Below are positions 12,445-22,403 of a stretch of DNA of 64,000 nt, in pieces. This DNA comes from Xylaria sp. FL1777. Lineage: Eukaryota; Ascomycota; Sordariomycetes; Xylariales; Xylariaceae. Below the pieces are notes generated by a model. The model was not told where the DNA came from, did not search any database, and worked only from the letters and a program-made list of their open reading frames with translations. The stretch spans positions 47,395 to 111,394 of the forward strand of contig MU400639.1 in the NCBI GenBank assembly GCA_022578965.1, given 5' to 3'. The stretch's first letter is position 1. The number at the start of each line of letters is the position of its first letter. Made by a program: the position numbers and the translations under genes.

Positions 12445-14561
12445 ATGGCAGAATTGGCCCTCGCCTTTGTATCTTTAACCTTTCAGGTGTTTTCCGGATG
12501 TATCAAAGGTAAGTCTGCATTATTCGGATCATCAAAGGTTCAGAATGCATACTGACCTATTTTTCTGCCATGTAGGATATCAATTGCTTTCCGAGGCATC
12601 TGATATGCCCAAGGAGTATGAGCACTTAAGAGTGAGACTGAAAACCGAGCAATTTCGTCTCTTGGACTGGGCACGTATCGTCCAGGTCTCCGAGGATGAC
12701 AGTAGCCTCATCATTGGTACGGCGGGAAGGGGAATGGTCCATGATGTCCTTCATCAGCAACAGGAGCTCCTGTTTCGTTTTGTGGACTACAACAAGAATT
12801 TGGTTGCCATTCAAGGGCTAGATCCACCAGCATCCCAGGCCCAGACTAGTAACGCTGGAACGGGCCCATCCGGTGTCCGTTTCCCAGAGTCGGAAGACCT
12901 TTTGCAGAGGGCACTATCATATATTCATGCTACTCGTACCCTCCCTAAACGACTGCGGTGGGTGGCACATCAAAAGCCTAAGATGGACATCCTTCTGGGG
13001 AAAATCACAAATCTCAATAACTTTCTTGCGGAACTTCTAGATAGAAATCAAGCAGGAAAATTGGTTGAGCTTCAGGTATGTTGCAAAGAAAGTATCGGCT
13101 TTCAATTGGACGCTCACCAACCGACAATAGGTCAGAACCAATCATGAGATTATGCAGCTTAACTCCAATTTCGGTCAGCTTTTTGCCATCCTCCAAGCAG
13201 AGCGCTCGAAGGTACCTATTGCTGTAGGAAACTACGGCTCCATGAGTCACGATACGGACAACTCGCGAGATAAGACTGCTGGGGAGCTTACACACGATAA
13301 TCTGGCATCTCTAGCTCAGACCAAAGCCATCAACCTCGCAATTCAGGAAGGCAAGGCGATAGACCCGCTGACGATGAACGTCATGATAGATGGAGCAAAT
13401 AGCGCGATCGCCTCAGTCGAGCTCAATAGAGAAGACTTTACTTTGCTAGACGATATCTCAGAATTAGGGTGTGCGATGGAGGAACCAAGAACCGAGGCCA
13501 TTTTCTGCCCCCGCAAGCCCCCTAATTCTGAACGCCGGCATGTCTGGGTTGAGTGGAGGCATATACCTGATTGCGGTATACCAGGGACGCCAAATAAAAT
13601 TCCCAAGATGACTAGCCGTCTAACTGCGCTCATTACAATGCTCAATCGTGACAAGAATACTGACATGTTTCGGGCTGCGCGCTGCCTAGGTTACTTCTAC
13701 ATTGATGTCACCACGGCTGGAACCCGTAATGGTGATGAGCCTTGTGAGCTCTGGTGTGGCCTCGTTTTTGAGAAACCAACAGGCTGTGACATCAGTACAC
13801 GCCCCGTGTCGCTGCTAGAGCTGCTGCGGGCTCAACAGCAGCAGCATCACACTGGCAACAACACGTCATCCACTATCCCGAGCCTAACACAGCGAGTGGC
13901 TCTGGCGCTTGCTGTGGCAGTGAACCTAGAGCGTTTGCACGCAGTTAACTGGCTGCACAAGGGCCTACGGAGTTATAACGTGTTATTCTTTCCCGATGAA
14001 CAGGGTAACAAGGAAGGCCTGCAGGACGAAAGTAGCGGGTCGCAAGATCATGACTTCGGTCGAATCGACTTTGGACAACCGATTCTTTCTGGGTTTGACT
14101 ACTCTCGGCCCATGGGTCAGGGGCAGTGGACGGAGAAGGCGGCACAAAACCCCGCGCACGATATTTATCGACACCCGGAAGTGCAGGCAGATTACTGCTC
14201 GACTGGTGATCAGGCAGCTTTCAAAAAGAGCTACGACTACTACAGCCTTGGCATCGTGCTGCTTGAAATCGCCCTCTGGCGACCGATTGACAGCGTGCTT
14301 AACGTGGACCTCGAGAAGGCGCGCTTGCAGCACACCATCAAGGCCCGTAAGCGTCTTCTGAATAATGAACCGCGCCTCCTGCAAGATGTAAGGGCCTGTA
14401 TGGGCGATCTCATGTACTCTGCCATCCGAGCCTGCCTGATGGGCCCAACAGCGTTTGGTATCAATGAGGCGAGCAATGAGGGCGACCCAGATACCGCTGT
14501 TCTGCTACAGAGAGAGTTCTATTCCCAGGTGGTTGAGAGGCTTGCAAAAATTTGCATTTGA
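12445..14561 (+). CDS. HeLo-domain protein with C-terminal pseudokinase-like domain, three exons
   Basis: Predicted 664-residue protein of the fungal prion-inhibition/HeLo class. HeLo domains are N-terminal helical bundles that act as membrane-disrupting cell-death effectors in HET-S and related proteins. Exons 12445-12508, 12576-13075 and 13131-14561 join in frame; the first encodes MAELALAFVSLTFQVFSGCIK and continues GYQLLSEASDMPKEYEHLR, the classic start of this family. The C-terminal half is kinase-like: ALAVAVNLERLH, then LHKGLRSYNVLF in place of an HRD loop, SGFDYSRP instead of DFG, and YDYYSLGIVLLEIALWRPI. The loss of both HRD and DFG aspartates suggests a pseudokinase. Its divergent neighbour is an intact kinase. 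The death-effector role is inferred from the family only. Confidence 0.85.
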
Positions 14562-16100
14562 TGTCCAGACCTGCAGATGTCTGTCTATTATATTCAGCCA
14601 CAATGCTACATACCCCTCTATGCATCTCAGAAGGTGTCGCCTGAAGCATTGGAGGCATGGGAAATAGTAGATCAATAGATAAACTTAAGGCATAATAAGC
14701 CATGTTAAATCTCATCCCCATAGGCCATCATCAGATTATCAAATCTAGACACATCCCCCCCAGGTAATTTACCAATGAGGGTAATATACGTTGCATCCAG
14801 GCCAGCTCACCACCAACAATACTACTTACCTATAGCGTCTCAGGCTTATTGAGAATTCAGCCTGCATATGTTCCAACAGATGCAAATCCAAATCTGCCTA
14901 ACTCCTTACCACAAATACTTTGCTCATCTTGCTCCACTACCGAACCACATAACGCGCTACAATGGTTGGAATAATTTTTGTATGCAGGGCCAGTAGCCTT
15001 GTTCACTTGGAGGGATGATGATCAAGGCCAACACGAAAACCTCGCGCCCATTTGCGCCTATTGTTGAAGTTAGATGGTTATCACTCGTCACTATGTCCTC
15101 ACCACTATCTTTGTGAGTTGAACGAAGAATAGAATATATCGACGTGTGCGAAATATTCGAGTGTCCTGAATTCGAAACGCTGTATATTGTTTAGTTGCGC
15201 TTTATAGAAACTTGTTGACAACTAAATCAGACGCCAGTAGTACTCCTCCGACGATATCCAACCCCTATCCTTACAGCGCCTTGCCCTTGTTCCTGGACAA
15301 GGTCCGCGGGTCAGGTACCTAGGCACACCAGATGTGAATTTGCAACAAGTGCACTTTTGGGCTCCATGAGTCGAGTGATGTACATTATCACTCATGATTC
15401 TTGGTGCCTAGCTGCCTTCCCTGGCAGACGTAGAACAATGGCTTGGCTAAGGCACTGCAAGATCCTTGACCATACGGAGGGCCTCACTTCACCTACATTG
15501 CTGGCCTTGGCTACAGAAAATAACGGGGTTCCAAATCTCCAAGGTCTCTCAGCCTAATGTCTCATATACGCGAGCCCTGAACGGCCTCGATTTCGCGCGT
15601 GTTCACCGCCGTCCACGCCTGTAACACGACCTTACGTCGCATCACCCAGAGGCACTGCCCATCTCGTCAACCCGCAACCTAAAGGTACTACGTAATGGAC
15701 GGACGAAAGGCCCCAATCCCAAACGCCCGGAAAAGTTAGGGTGGGAAATTTAGGAGATAAGTGAATGCCTAGTCAAGGCACATTGAAGGCTATGTTGAAC
15801 AGAGCCTCATTCAGAATCTAAGCTAATTGTATGTGATATGTGTGAGTTATACGTGGCCCTATCGAGAGGCATTCCCTAAGAGCAACAGTCACTCTGGTAT
15901 ATACTTAGTCGTTCTATTTAATACTCTCATTTTATATTCCCCATGATCTTGCTTGAGCGGGAGCAATACTGTCTCCTCTGTGTGTTCCATTGCTCTTTCA
16001 TATATTTTGTTGCAGCATGTTGGGGGTGCGCGGCGGACTCGGATATCCTTTGCCATACTTTCAAGACAGACGACCTTCATTAGCACCGCGGACCCTGACA
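14562..16100. other. Intergenic region HeLo-AAA
   Basis: About 1.5 kb between two same-strand genes. Short frames (for example 15357-15557 on plus) show no domain. The final 300 bp before the AAA gene form its likely promoter and 5' UTR; the AAA frame itself stays open upstream to about 15990, so a longer N-terminus is possible but lacks support. Confidence 0.4.
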
Positions 16101-19100
16101 ATGTCTCAGCAGCCCTCACTGGCAGATGTACCCCCACCTTGCCCACAAAGTAATAGTTGTTTGGACGTCAATACTTCGTCAGACATGGGCAGCTCTTCAA
16201 CTTTGAGTCCCCCGGTGCTTACACCCGTGATGACAAACAGTTCAAAATCTGGTTCTGTATCTCCACTGAACCTACTAGTCACCAACGACAATGAGAAAGA
16301 CAAGAATGAACTGAACTCCCCCTGTCTCAATCCCAAAGGCTTCAAGCCGGCGGAATCGACTGCCAAGGAAGAATGGGCTCGGAGAAAGGTCACAGGTGGC
16401 GAAACAAATCATATTCTAGACAAGCTAATGGAATATGATGGTCTAGAGCCTGTTAAGAAGCAATTCTTGGACGTCAAGTCCCAGATCGACATATGCAAAG
16501 AACAAGGTCGCAGTCTATCATCTGAGAGGTTCAGCATTGTATTTCGAGGAAACCCAGGAACAGGTAAGATCATTTTTCCAGTGTATATTTTTCGTATAGA
16601 GAGTCATTCTGATAAGCACCACAGGCAAAACAACAGTTGCCCACCTATATGGGTAGTTTCTAGAAAGTTTAAACGTCTTCGAAGTTGATGAATGGACTCA
16701 GGAGGCTATCTCCGGTGTTGAAGTGGTGAATAGGGGTCCTCAAGAAATCGAACGAATGATCAAAAGAATGATCAGAGGATATGACCACGGGGGAGTTCTG
16801 ATTATCGACGAGGCCTACCAACTCCTCTCACCACAGGCTGGCTTGGTCGGGAGGTCTGCTCTAGACATCATACTTAACTTGATGGAGACAAACGTCGGTA
16901 AACTCGCAGTCATCTTTTTGGGTTACAAGGAAGAGATGGAACCCTTCTTTGAGCACAATCCGGGTCTCAGCAGCAGAATCCCATATATGGTGGATTTTGA
17001 CGACTATACGGATTATGAACTCTGGAAGATAATGTGCAAAAACATCACCGATCACTACCAAGGAAAGATGGATGTCGAAGGGGGCATGGACGGACTATAC
17101 ATGCGTTGCATCATTCGTCGCTTATCTGCTGCGCGGGGCAAGAAGGGCTTTGGCAACGTACGCGCAGTCCAAAATCTGCTCAATCTGATCACGCAGAGGC
17201 AAGCTCGTCGCTTGGTGAAAGAAAGACGAGACGGTCAAGAACACAATTGCCATTTATTAACGAAGGATGACTTACTGGGGCCTAATCCGTCAGCAGCCAT
17301 TATGAGAAGTCAGGCATGGCACGAATTAAAGTGCCTGATTGGCCTGGAACAGGTGAAAGAAAGTGTCAAATCCTTGATTAACTCAATTGAGGTTAATTAC
17401 CAAAGAGAGATGCACGAGTTTCGCCCCATCAGTTTCTCCTTGAATCAAGTCTTCATCGGTGAACCAGGTACTGGGAAGACAACAGTTGCCAGGCTATACG
17501 GTCGCATCTTGGCCGACCTAGGCTATCTAAGCCGTGGCGATGGTAAAACAACCCTCTTTGCGCACACGTCGAGTACAAGGCTCACCGTTCATAGTCGTTT
17601 TCAAAACCCCCGCAGACTTCATCGGTGATTGCTTGGGCAAGTCTGAAACACGGACACGACAGATTCTCGATGCATCTGTTGGCAAGGTGCTCATAATCGA
17701 CGAGGCATACATGCTCGATCCAGGTAATCAAAACGGTGACCACGACAAGTTTAAGTCTGGAGTGATCGATACGATCGTCTCGATAGTACAAGGAAGTGCA
17801 TTTGAGGACCGATGTATCATTCTCGTCGGCTACGAGGATAAGATGAGAACTATGTTTCATAACGCTAACCCGGGGCTTTCGCGTCGCTTTCCTATCAAAC
17901 AGCCCTTTCGCTTCGCGAGTTTTACTATCGAACAATTAATGTCGATATTGCGGTCGAAAATGACGGACCAGGACCTCGACTATTCTGACGATGCACTCGC
18001 TGCTGCTTGCGAGATCTTCAAAGGCGATATGAGGGGAAACCGCACTAACGCAGGCATAGTCGACAATGCCCTGGAGACAGCGAAATTGAACTATTCCAGG
18101 AGACTATCCAAAACGCCGTTCGACCCGCAAAACCCCAATCCTAAGTTTGAAGCGGTAGACTTCGACTTAAACGTAGATTCGACGGCACGCGTCAATTGCC
18201 GTAAGGAGATGCAAGGCCAAATTGACCTCACGATCATCGAACGACTAGAGGGCTACCAGAAACGGCATTGGAAAGCAAAAGAACTCGGTATGAGCCTGGA
18301 AGAATTGGATCTAGTCCCTACTAGATTCCTGTTTCATGGGCCCCCTGGTACGTACTCTTATACAAGCAGAAATATCCAGATATTTCCACCATGATGCAAC
18401 TTTCAATGGCGTATCTAGGCTGACATCTAAGATATAGGAACTGGGAAAACGACGACGGCACGTCTCATGGCGAAGCTGTTCTTTGATATGGGCTACCTAT
18501 CAATTCCAGACGTAATTGAATATACAGCAACGGATCTTGTTGGCCAGTACGTCGGGCACACTGGTCACAAGACACGTGAGAAGCTTCGGAATGCTGTCGG
18601 CCGCCTTGTTTTTATCGACAACGCCTCACGTTTACTCAATGGCTCATATGAGGCTACAGCAGTCGAAGAGCTAACCCAATTCCTCTCCGAGCCGATGTAC
18701 CAGCGGAACATAGTAGTGATCCTAGCAGGAGACAAGGAGAGTCTTGGTAAACTAACAAAATCGACTGCCGTGTCTAGTGTGTTCTCTGAGGAGATCGCCT
18801 TCAAGAACATTGCTCCCGAAGACTGTACAACACTGTTGAGTCGAGAGTTAGCAAGCAATGGCCTCGCGGTCAAAATCAACTCTACATGTGACCCATGGTC
18901 ACTGAACCATAACAAAGTGAAACAACTGTTCTCTGATATGCAATTGATCCCAGGCTGGGCAAATGCCCGTGACGTGAAACATCTTGCGAGGCAGATAAGA
19001 GGAAAGATTTTGGAATCAGACAACCTCGATGCCGAAGATCTGGAAGCCAATTTCGAGGCGATCGTCGTGAGTTGCATGAAGCAAAAGATCTCAGAGCAGA

Positions 19101-19759
19101 AAGCGCGCAACAAGAATTCCGGGAATCCAGGCTGTTCAACTGCCCACCAAGGCTCGCCAAACCTAGAACCAAACCAGAGCCCATCTTTCAAGGAATCACA
19201 CCAGACGCCCCCAAGGCCAGTCGCCACCACGTGCAACCCCTGTGATCAACACAAGCAAAGAACAGGCGCCGACACTAAGGTCCACGTAAGCAGTGGCGCT
19301 GGCGGACACGCTGAGAGTTCTAGAGCAGCAGCCCCCAAGGTCCACCTGGATACCAGCCAACCCCGGATCCAGAAACAGAAGAAGACAGAGGGAACAGTCA
19401 ATCGGGAGGATGGCGTTTCGGACGCGATTTGGGAGCAAGTACAGAGAGCCAAGGTAGCCGCAAGTGAAGAACAGGCCGAGTTTGAGGACCTAGAATGGCA
19501 GCGCGATAATGTCAGGAAGGCGTTGGTCAAGAGTAAGGGGCCTGACAGGGAGCGGCTGGTGGCAGAGTACAAGGTAATCAACGATGAGTATCAGAATGCG
19601 GGACGGCTCTTGAAGCAGAGAGAAAAGGTCCAGAATTCCCTCAGGAAACTGGGCCGCTGCAAATATGGATACTTGTGGACGACTCAGGCCGGGGGTTACC
19701 GATGTGAGGGTGGCATGCATTTTGTCAGTGATGCAGAAGTTGAGAACATCCTACACTAG
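16101..19759 (+). pseudogene. Triple-AAA CbxX/CfqX-like ATPase with one in-frame TAG
   Basis: Belongs to the fungal multi-AAA family related to CbxX/CfqX and SpoVK; cellular role unknown. Exons 16101-16563, 16625-17542, 17595-18347 and 18438-19759 join in phase (1,151 codons). Three AAA modules are visible. Module 1: GNPGTGKTT with Walker B IIDEAYQL. Module 2: GEPGTGKTT with IIDEAYML. Module 3: GPPGTGKTT but a degenerate Walker B, FIDNASRL. The C-terminus has a charged coiled-coil-like segment and ends GYRCEGGMHF. Each Walker A 1 and 3 is split by an intron. Just after the first Walker A, codon 165 (16654-16656) is TAG; the same frame then continues as an uninterrupted AAA sequence. I therefore class it as a recently disabled gene, or a functional gene if the stop is a sequencing error or bypassed. 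The start ATG is the most likely of several. Confidence 0.8.
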
Positions 19760-20445
19760 ATATGATATCCCTAAACGCACATAATAGAGGGACTAGGGGA
19801 TCTTTCCCATCGACAGGCACAGCTGACTACTGAGTACGGCTACGTATATACTTTAGTTATGCGATTACCTTATGTTGAGCTCCATGTACGTAGGTTGTGG
19901 CAAACCATCCTTAACAATTAAGTACAGTGTATTTATTTACTATTTATGGTAAGTACTTCTTAATTAGGAAAAGCTGATTAATTTTTGCCGGACTGCTAAC
20001 GGTCCGAAATCAACGTATCTTTTACTTTGCAGATTGTTATCAGACCGAAACGTAAGTTACCAAGCTATTAGCAGTCCAGCAGGAATTAACATTTCTTTCC
20101 CAATTAGGAAGCATTTACTGTAAGCGGTAAATAAATACACTGTACTTAATTTTTAAGGATGGTCTGGACTTTTGACCCTGCTATGTGCAAGCTAATAGAA
20201 CGGCCATAAAAAGATTTATTAAATAGAGTCCACCTCTCAGATAGGTTGCGACCGGTCAAAATGGATGTTTTGGGCTAGCGTATTTTCTAAATTTAGAAAC
20301 AAGCTGTCATCCAGCTGCGAGCAGCTGACGATTTCTTCAATATGGCTGTATGGGTAGGTAAGTCTGTATGGCTACCAAAATATCCATAAACGACGCGAAC
20401 ATTCTCCACAAATCGTATTCGTCAAGTCAGACCTCTTCACGAAAA
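19760..20445. other. Intergenic region carrying a MITE-like element
   Basis: About 690 bp between the stop of the AAA gene and the 3' end of the broken hypothetical gene, which converge. Apart from the inverted-repeat element at 19904-20163 nothing coding is seen. Confidence 0.5.
19904..20163. mobile_element. MITE-like element with 96-bp terminal inverted repeats
   Basis: A 260-bp unit whose two ends are inverted copies. Left arm 19904-19999 and right arm 20068-20163 are both 96 bp; the outermost 37 bp differ at only one position (they start ACCATCCTTAA and include AAGTACAGTGTATTTATTTAC-like sequence), and inner parts diverge more. Each arm ends internally at GGACTGCTAA. There is no coding capacity, as expected for a non-autonomous DNA transposon. 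The inversion may extend weakly outwards: a few more bases would put a TA dinucleotide at both flanks, as in Tc1/mariner insertions, but this is not certain. Confidence 0.75.
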
Positions 20446-21848
20446 CTAATAGTTTAATGGTTTCATGCAACAAACACAGAGTGTATTTCGGATAGACCTC
20501 AGGAATAATTGCAACTTTACGCAGACTATAGATGAGACCCATACCGAAGGTTGTTGTTGGGTCTCGCCCTTAATATTGAGCAAAGCTTTCCGCAGCTCGA
20601 GGATCGTTAGCTCGAGAATTTTGATGAGTGCCTCTGCCTGAACTATGCGACTTTCTGGCGTCGCGAGACGAACAGGGGCCACAGCTGTTGAGTTGGACAG
20701 ACTAAGCTCTTCTATAGAGTGGCGCTGGGGCTGTGGTCGCGGCGCGTCCCGTTGCAGGCTGGCCGCTGCGTTTTCCTCATCTCTATCACTCACTGCTTCC
20801 GCAGGCCTGGGAATCAAATCCTCACCCGACGCTCCAGATCCAGTCCTGCTCGACACTTCCGACGCGGTTAGATGATAGTCGGGCCCTAAGGGTAGAGTCA
20901 GCTTGGTGGCGTTCGAGGGATCCCTGAGCTTCTCGAGGTTGTCGGGATCGATGGTGTTGCGAATTCGTTCGCCCTCGCCTTGCTGACAGATTGGTTGCAC
21001 CCAAGGTGTGACCGAGAAGGGCTTCGTTTCGTCTGGGCTTAGTCCAAAGAAGCGCTTCGTCCCCTGGACAACTTCACGCCAGTTCCCGCCACGAGCGTCG
21101 AGGCGAAATTTGACCATGTAGGGCCGTTTCGAGCTGCGCGACAAAAGAACAGCGACCCAGATCTCAGGCGTGATGCCAAGTTCGCTCAACTTATTCTGCG
21201 TCAAGGCCCACCGGACCCCATTACGACGCCTACCTTGTCGCTATACAGGTCGTCCGAGGTCCCCTCGTCAAAGTGGACCTGGGTCCATGACGTCTTCTCT
21301 TCACGGCTTCTGATGCCCGACAGCTCGATGCCCTGATAGCCAGCCTTGGCCCCCCCTTCTTTCTTATTCGTCACTTCTCGCTGAGCCACGACTGGATTCT
21401 ACTTCTCGGGCCCGCGGAAAGGGGCTCAAGCTTCCACTAGCGGGCCATGAATGTCGAGACCCTCCTTGTCTTCGAATCTCAGCTCGGCAGTGAAGCTACT
21501 GAACTTGGACTCGGGGTCAGCCGATCGCAGCTTGATTTGGAGCACGATTAACGTCATCTCGCGGTTGTGCTGGCCGTCGACCGTCCTACTATCGTAGCCA
21601 TCAACCCAAAGGATTCGATCGACCACTATGGAGTAGTCCGAGGGCTTGTCGTCGTAGAAGAGCAGGGTGCCGTTCTTCGCGTCATAGCTTCTGAGATGGC
21701 CTTGTTCGACCAGCGCAGTGTTAGTGTAACTCTCATGGAGCTTGAATTGGAGTTTATTGTCCGAATCGAATTCATCGAGGTTTTGGCATCGCACATCGAT
21801 CCCATCGCTATCGTCCTCATGGTCCTCATAATCATACCGGTCGGCCAT
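20446..21848 (-). pseudogene. Broken conserved hypothetical gene (two stops, one frameshift)
   Basis: Three frame segments read as one protein. Segment 1 (21848-21429) starts MADRYDYEDHEDDSDGIDV and ends LVEA at TGA (21426-21428). The same frame continues APFRGPEK, then TAG (21399-21401), then NPVVAQREVTNKKEG to about 21230. After one missing base the next frame reads RRNGVRWALTQNKLSELGITPEIWV and stays open to 20446. Both stops replace positions where tryptophan (TGG) would fit: EA-W-APF and EK-W-NPV. I recognise no domain; the protein has an acidic N-terminus, a beta-rich looking core, and a C-terminal leucine-rich helix. A 41-bp GT-AG segment at the frameshift could instead be an intron, but that is unusually short and the two stops would remain. 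Confidence 0.65.
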
Positions 21849-22403
21849 TTTCGTCACGTTGATCTCTCAGATATCAAGTCGAGTTCTTCGACCGTAGGTA
21901 GGGTAAGAATGTTATTTGGTGTGATTTCGCTTAGGTACCTGATAGGGAAAGGGAGAAGCAGGGAAAAAGGGGGGGGGCTCATATTATTCAGTGCATCTCA
22001 TCGTTACATTTGCATTCGTAGCTAGAGTACCGCCGGATATCTCCCAAGAAGACGGGCTTCAATGACCAGTTGCCGAGCTGTGCGCGCCAAGATGCAATAT
22101 GTGAAGGAAAGGGAGAGGGTGTGGTCTCATGCAGCTTGGCGTTTGTTGACCAGGTGTTACAAGGCCACACATTGGTATAACATCAGGTACATACCTGCCA
22201 CGCTAGCACGTAGCGTGTCGCTATCCCTGGCAAGTCTACTGCTGTCGACTCCGGCTTTTTGAGCCCACGCTCTTTCTTATGCTTTTGTATGACCCTCGGG
22301 TCACTATTGTGAGAAATGCTTCACTCAGAGTGTGTCTTTTCAAGTCACACGCACAGCACACAACTTGGATGTCGCGTCTACATCGTCCACTCTCCACATA
22401 CTG
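21849..22403. promoter_or_regulatory. Divergent region between broken gene and NLR gene
   Basis: About 555 bp between two divergent starts. It includes a short poly-G run near 21970-21976 and no coding frame with recognisable content. The NLR frame is open back to about 22332 but lacks an ATG there. Confidence 0.4.

Noticed and set aside
16640..16680. A second mini-intron removing the TAG in the AAA gene
   Set aside because: The only GT-AG pair here would be about a dozen bases, far below a workable intron, and using the later TTTCTAG acceptor for intron 1 would delete the Walker A lysine.
21190..21240. A 41-bp intron explaining the frameshift in the broken hypothetical gene
   Set aside because: GT and AG ends and phase fit, but it is shorter than any other intron in the window, the bridging residues RRNGVRW look coding, and the two upstream stops would remain. 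Kept only as an alternative.
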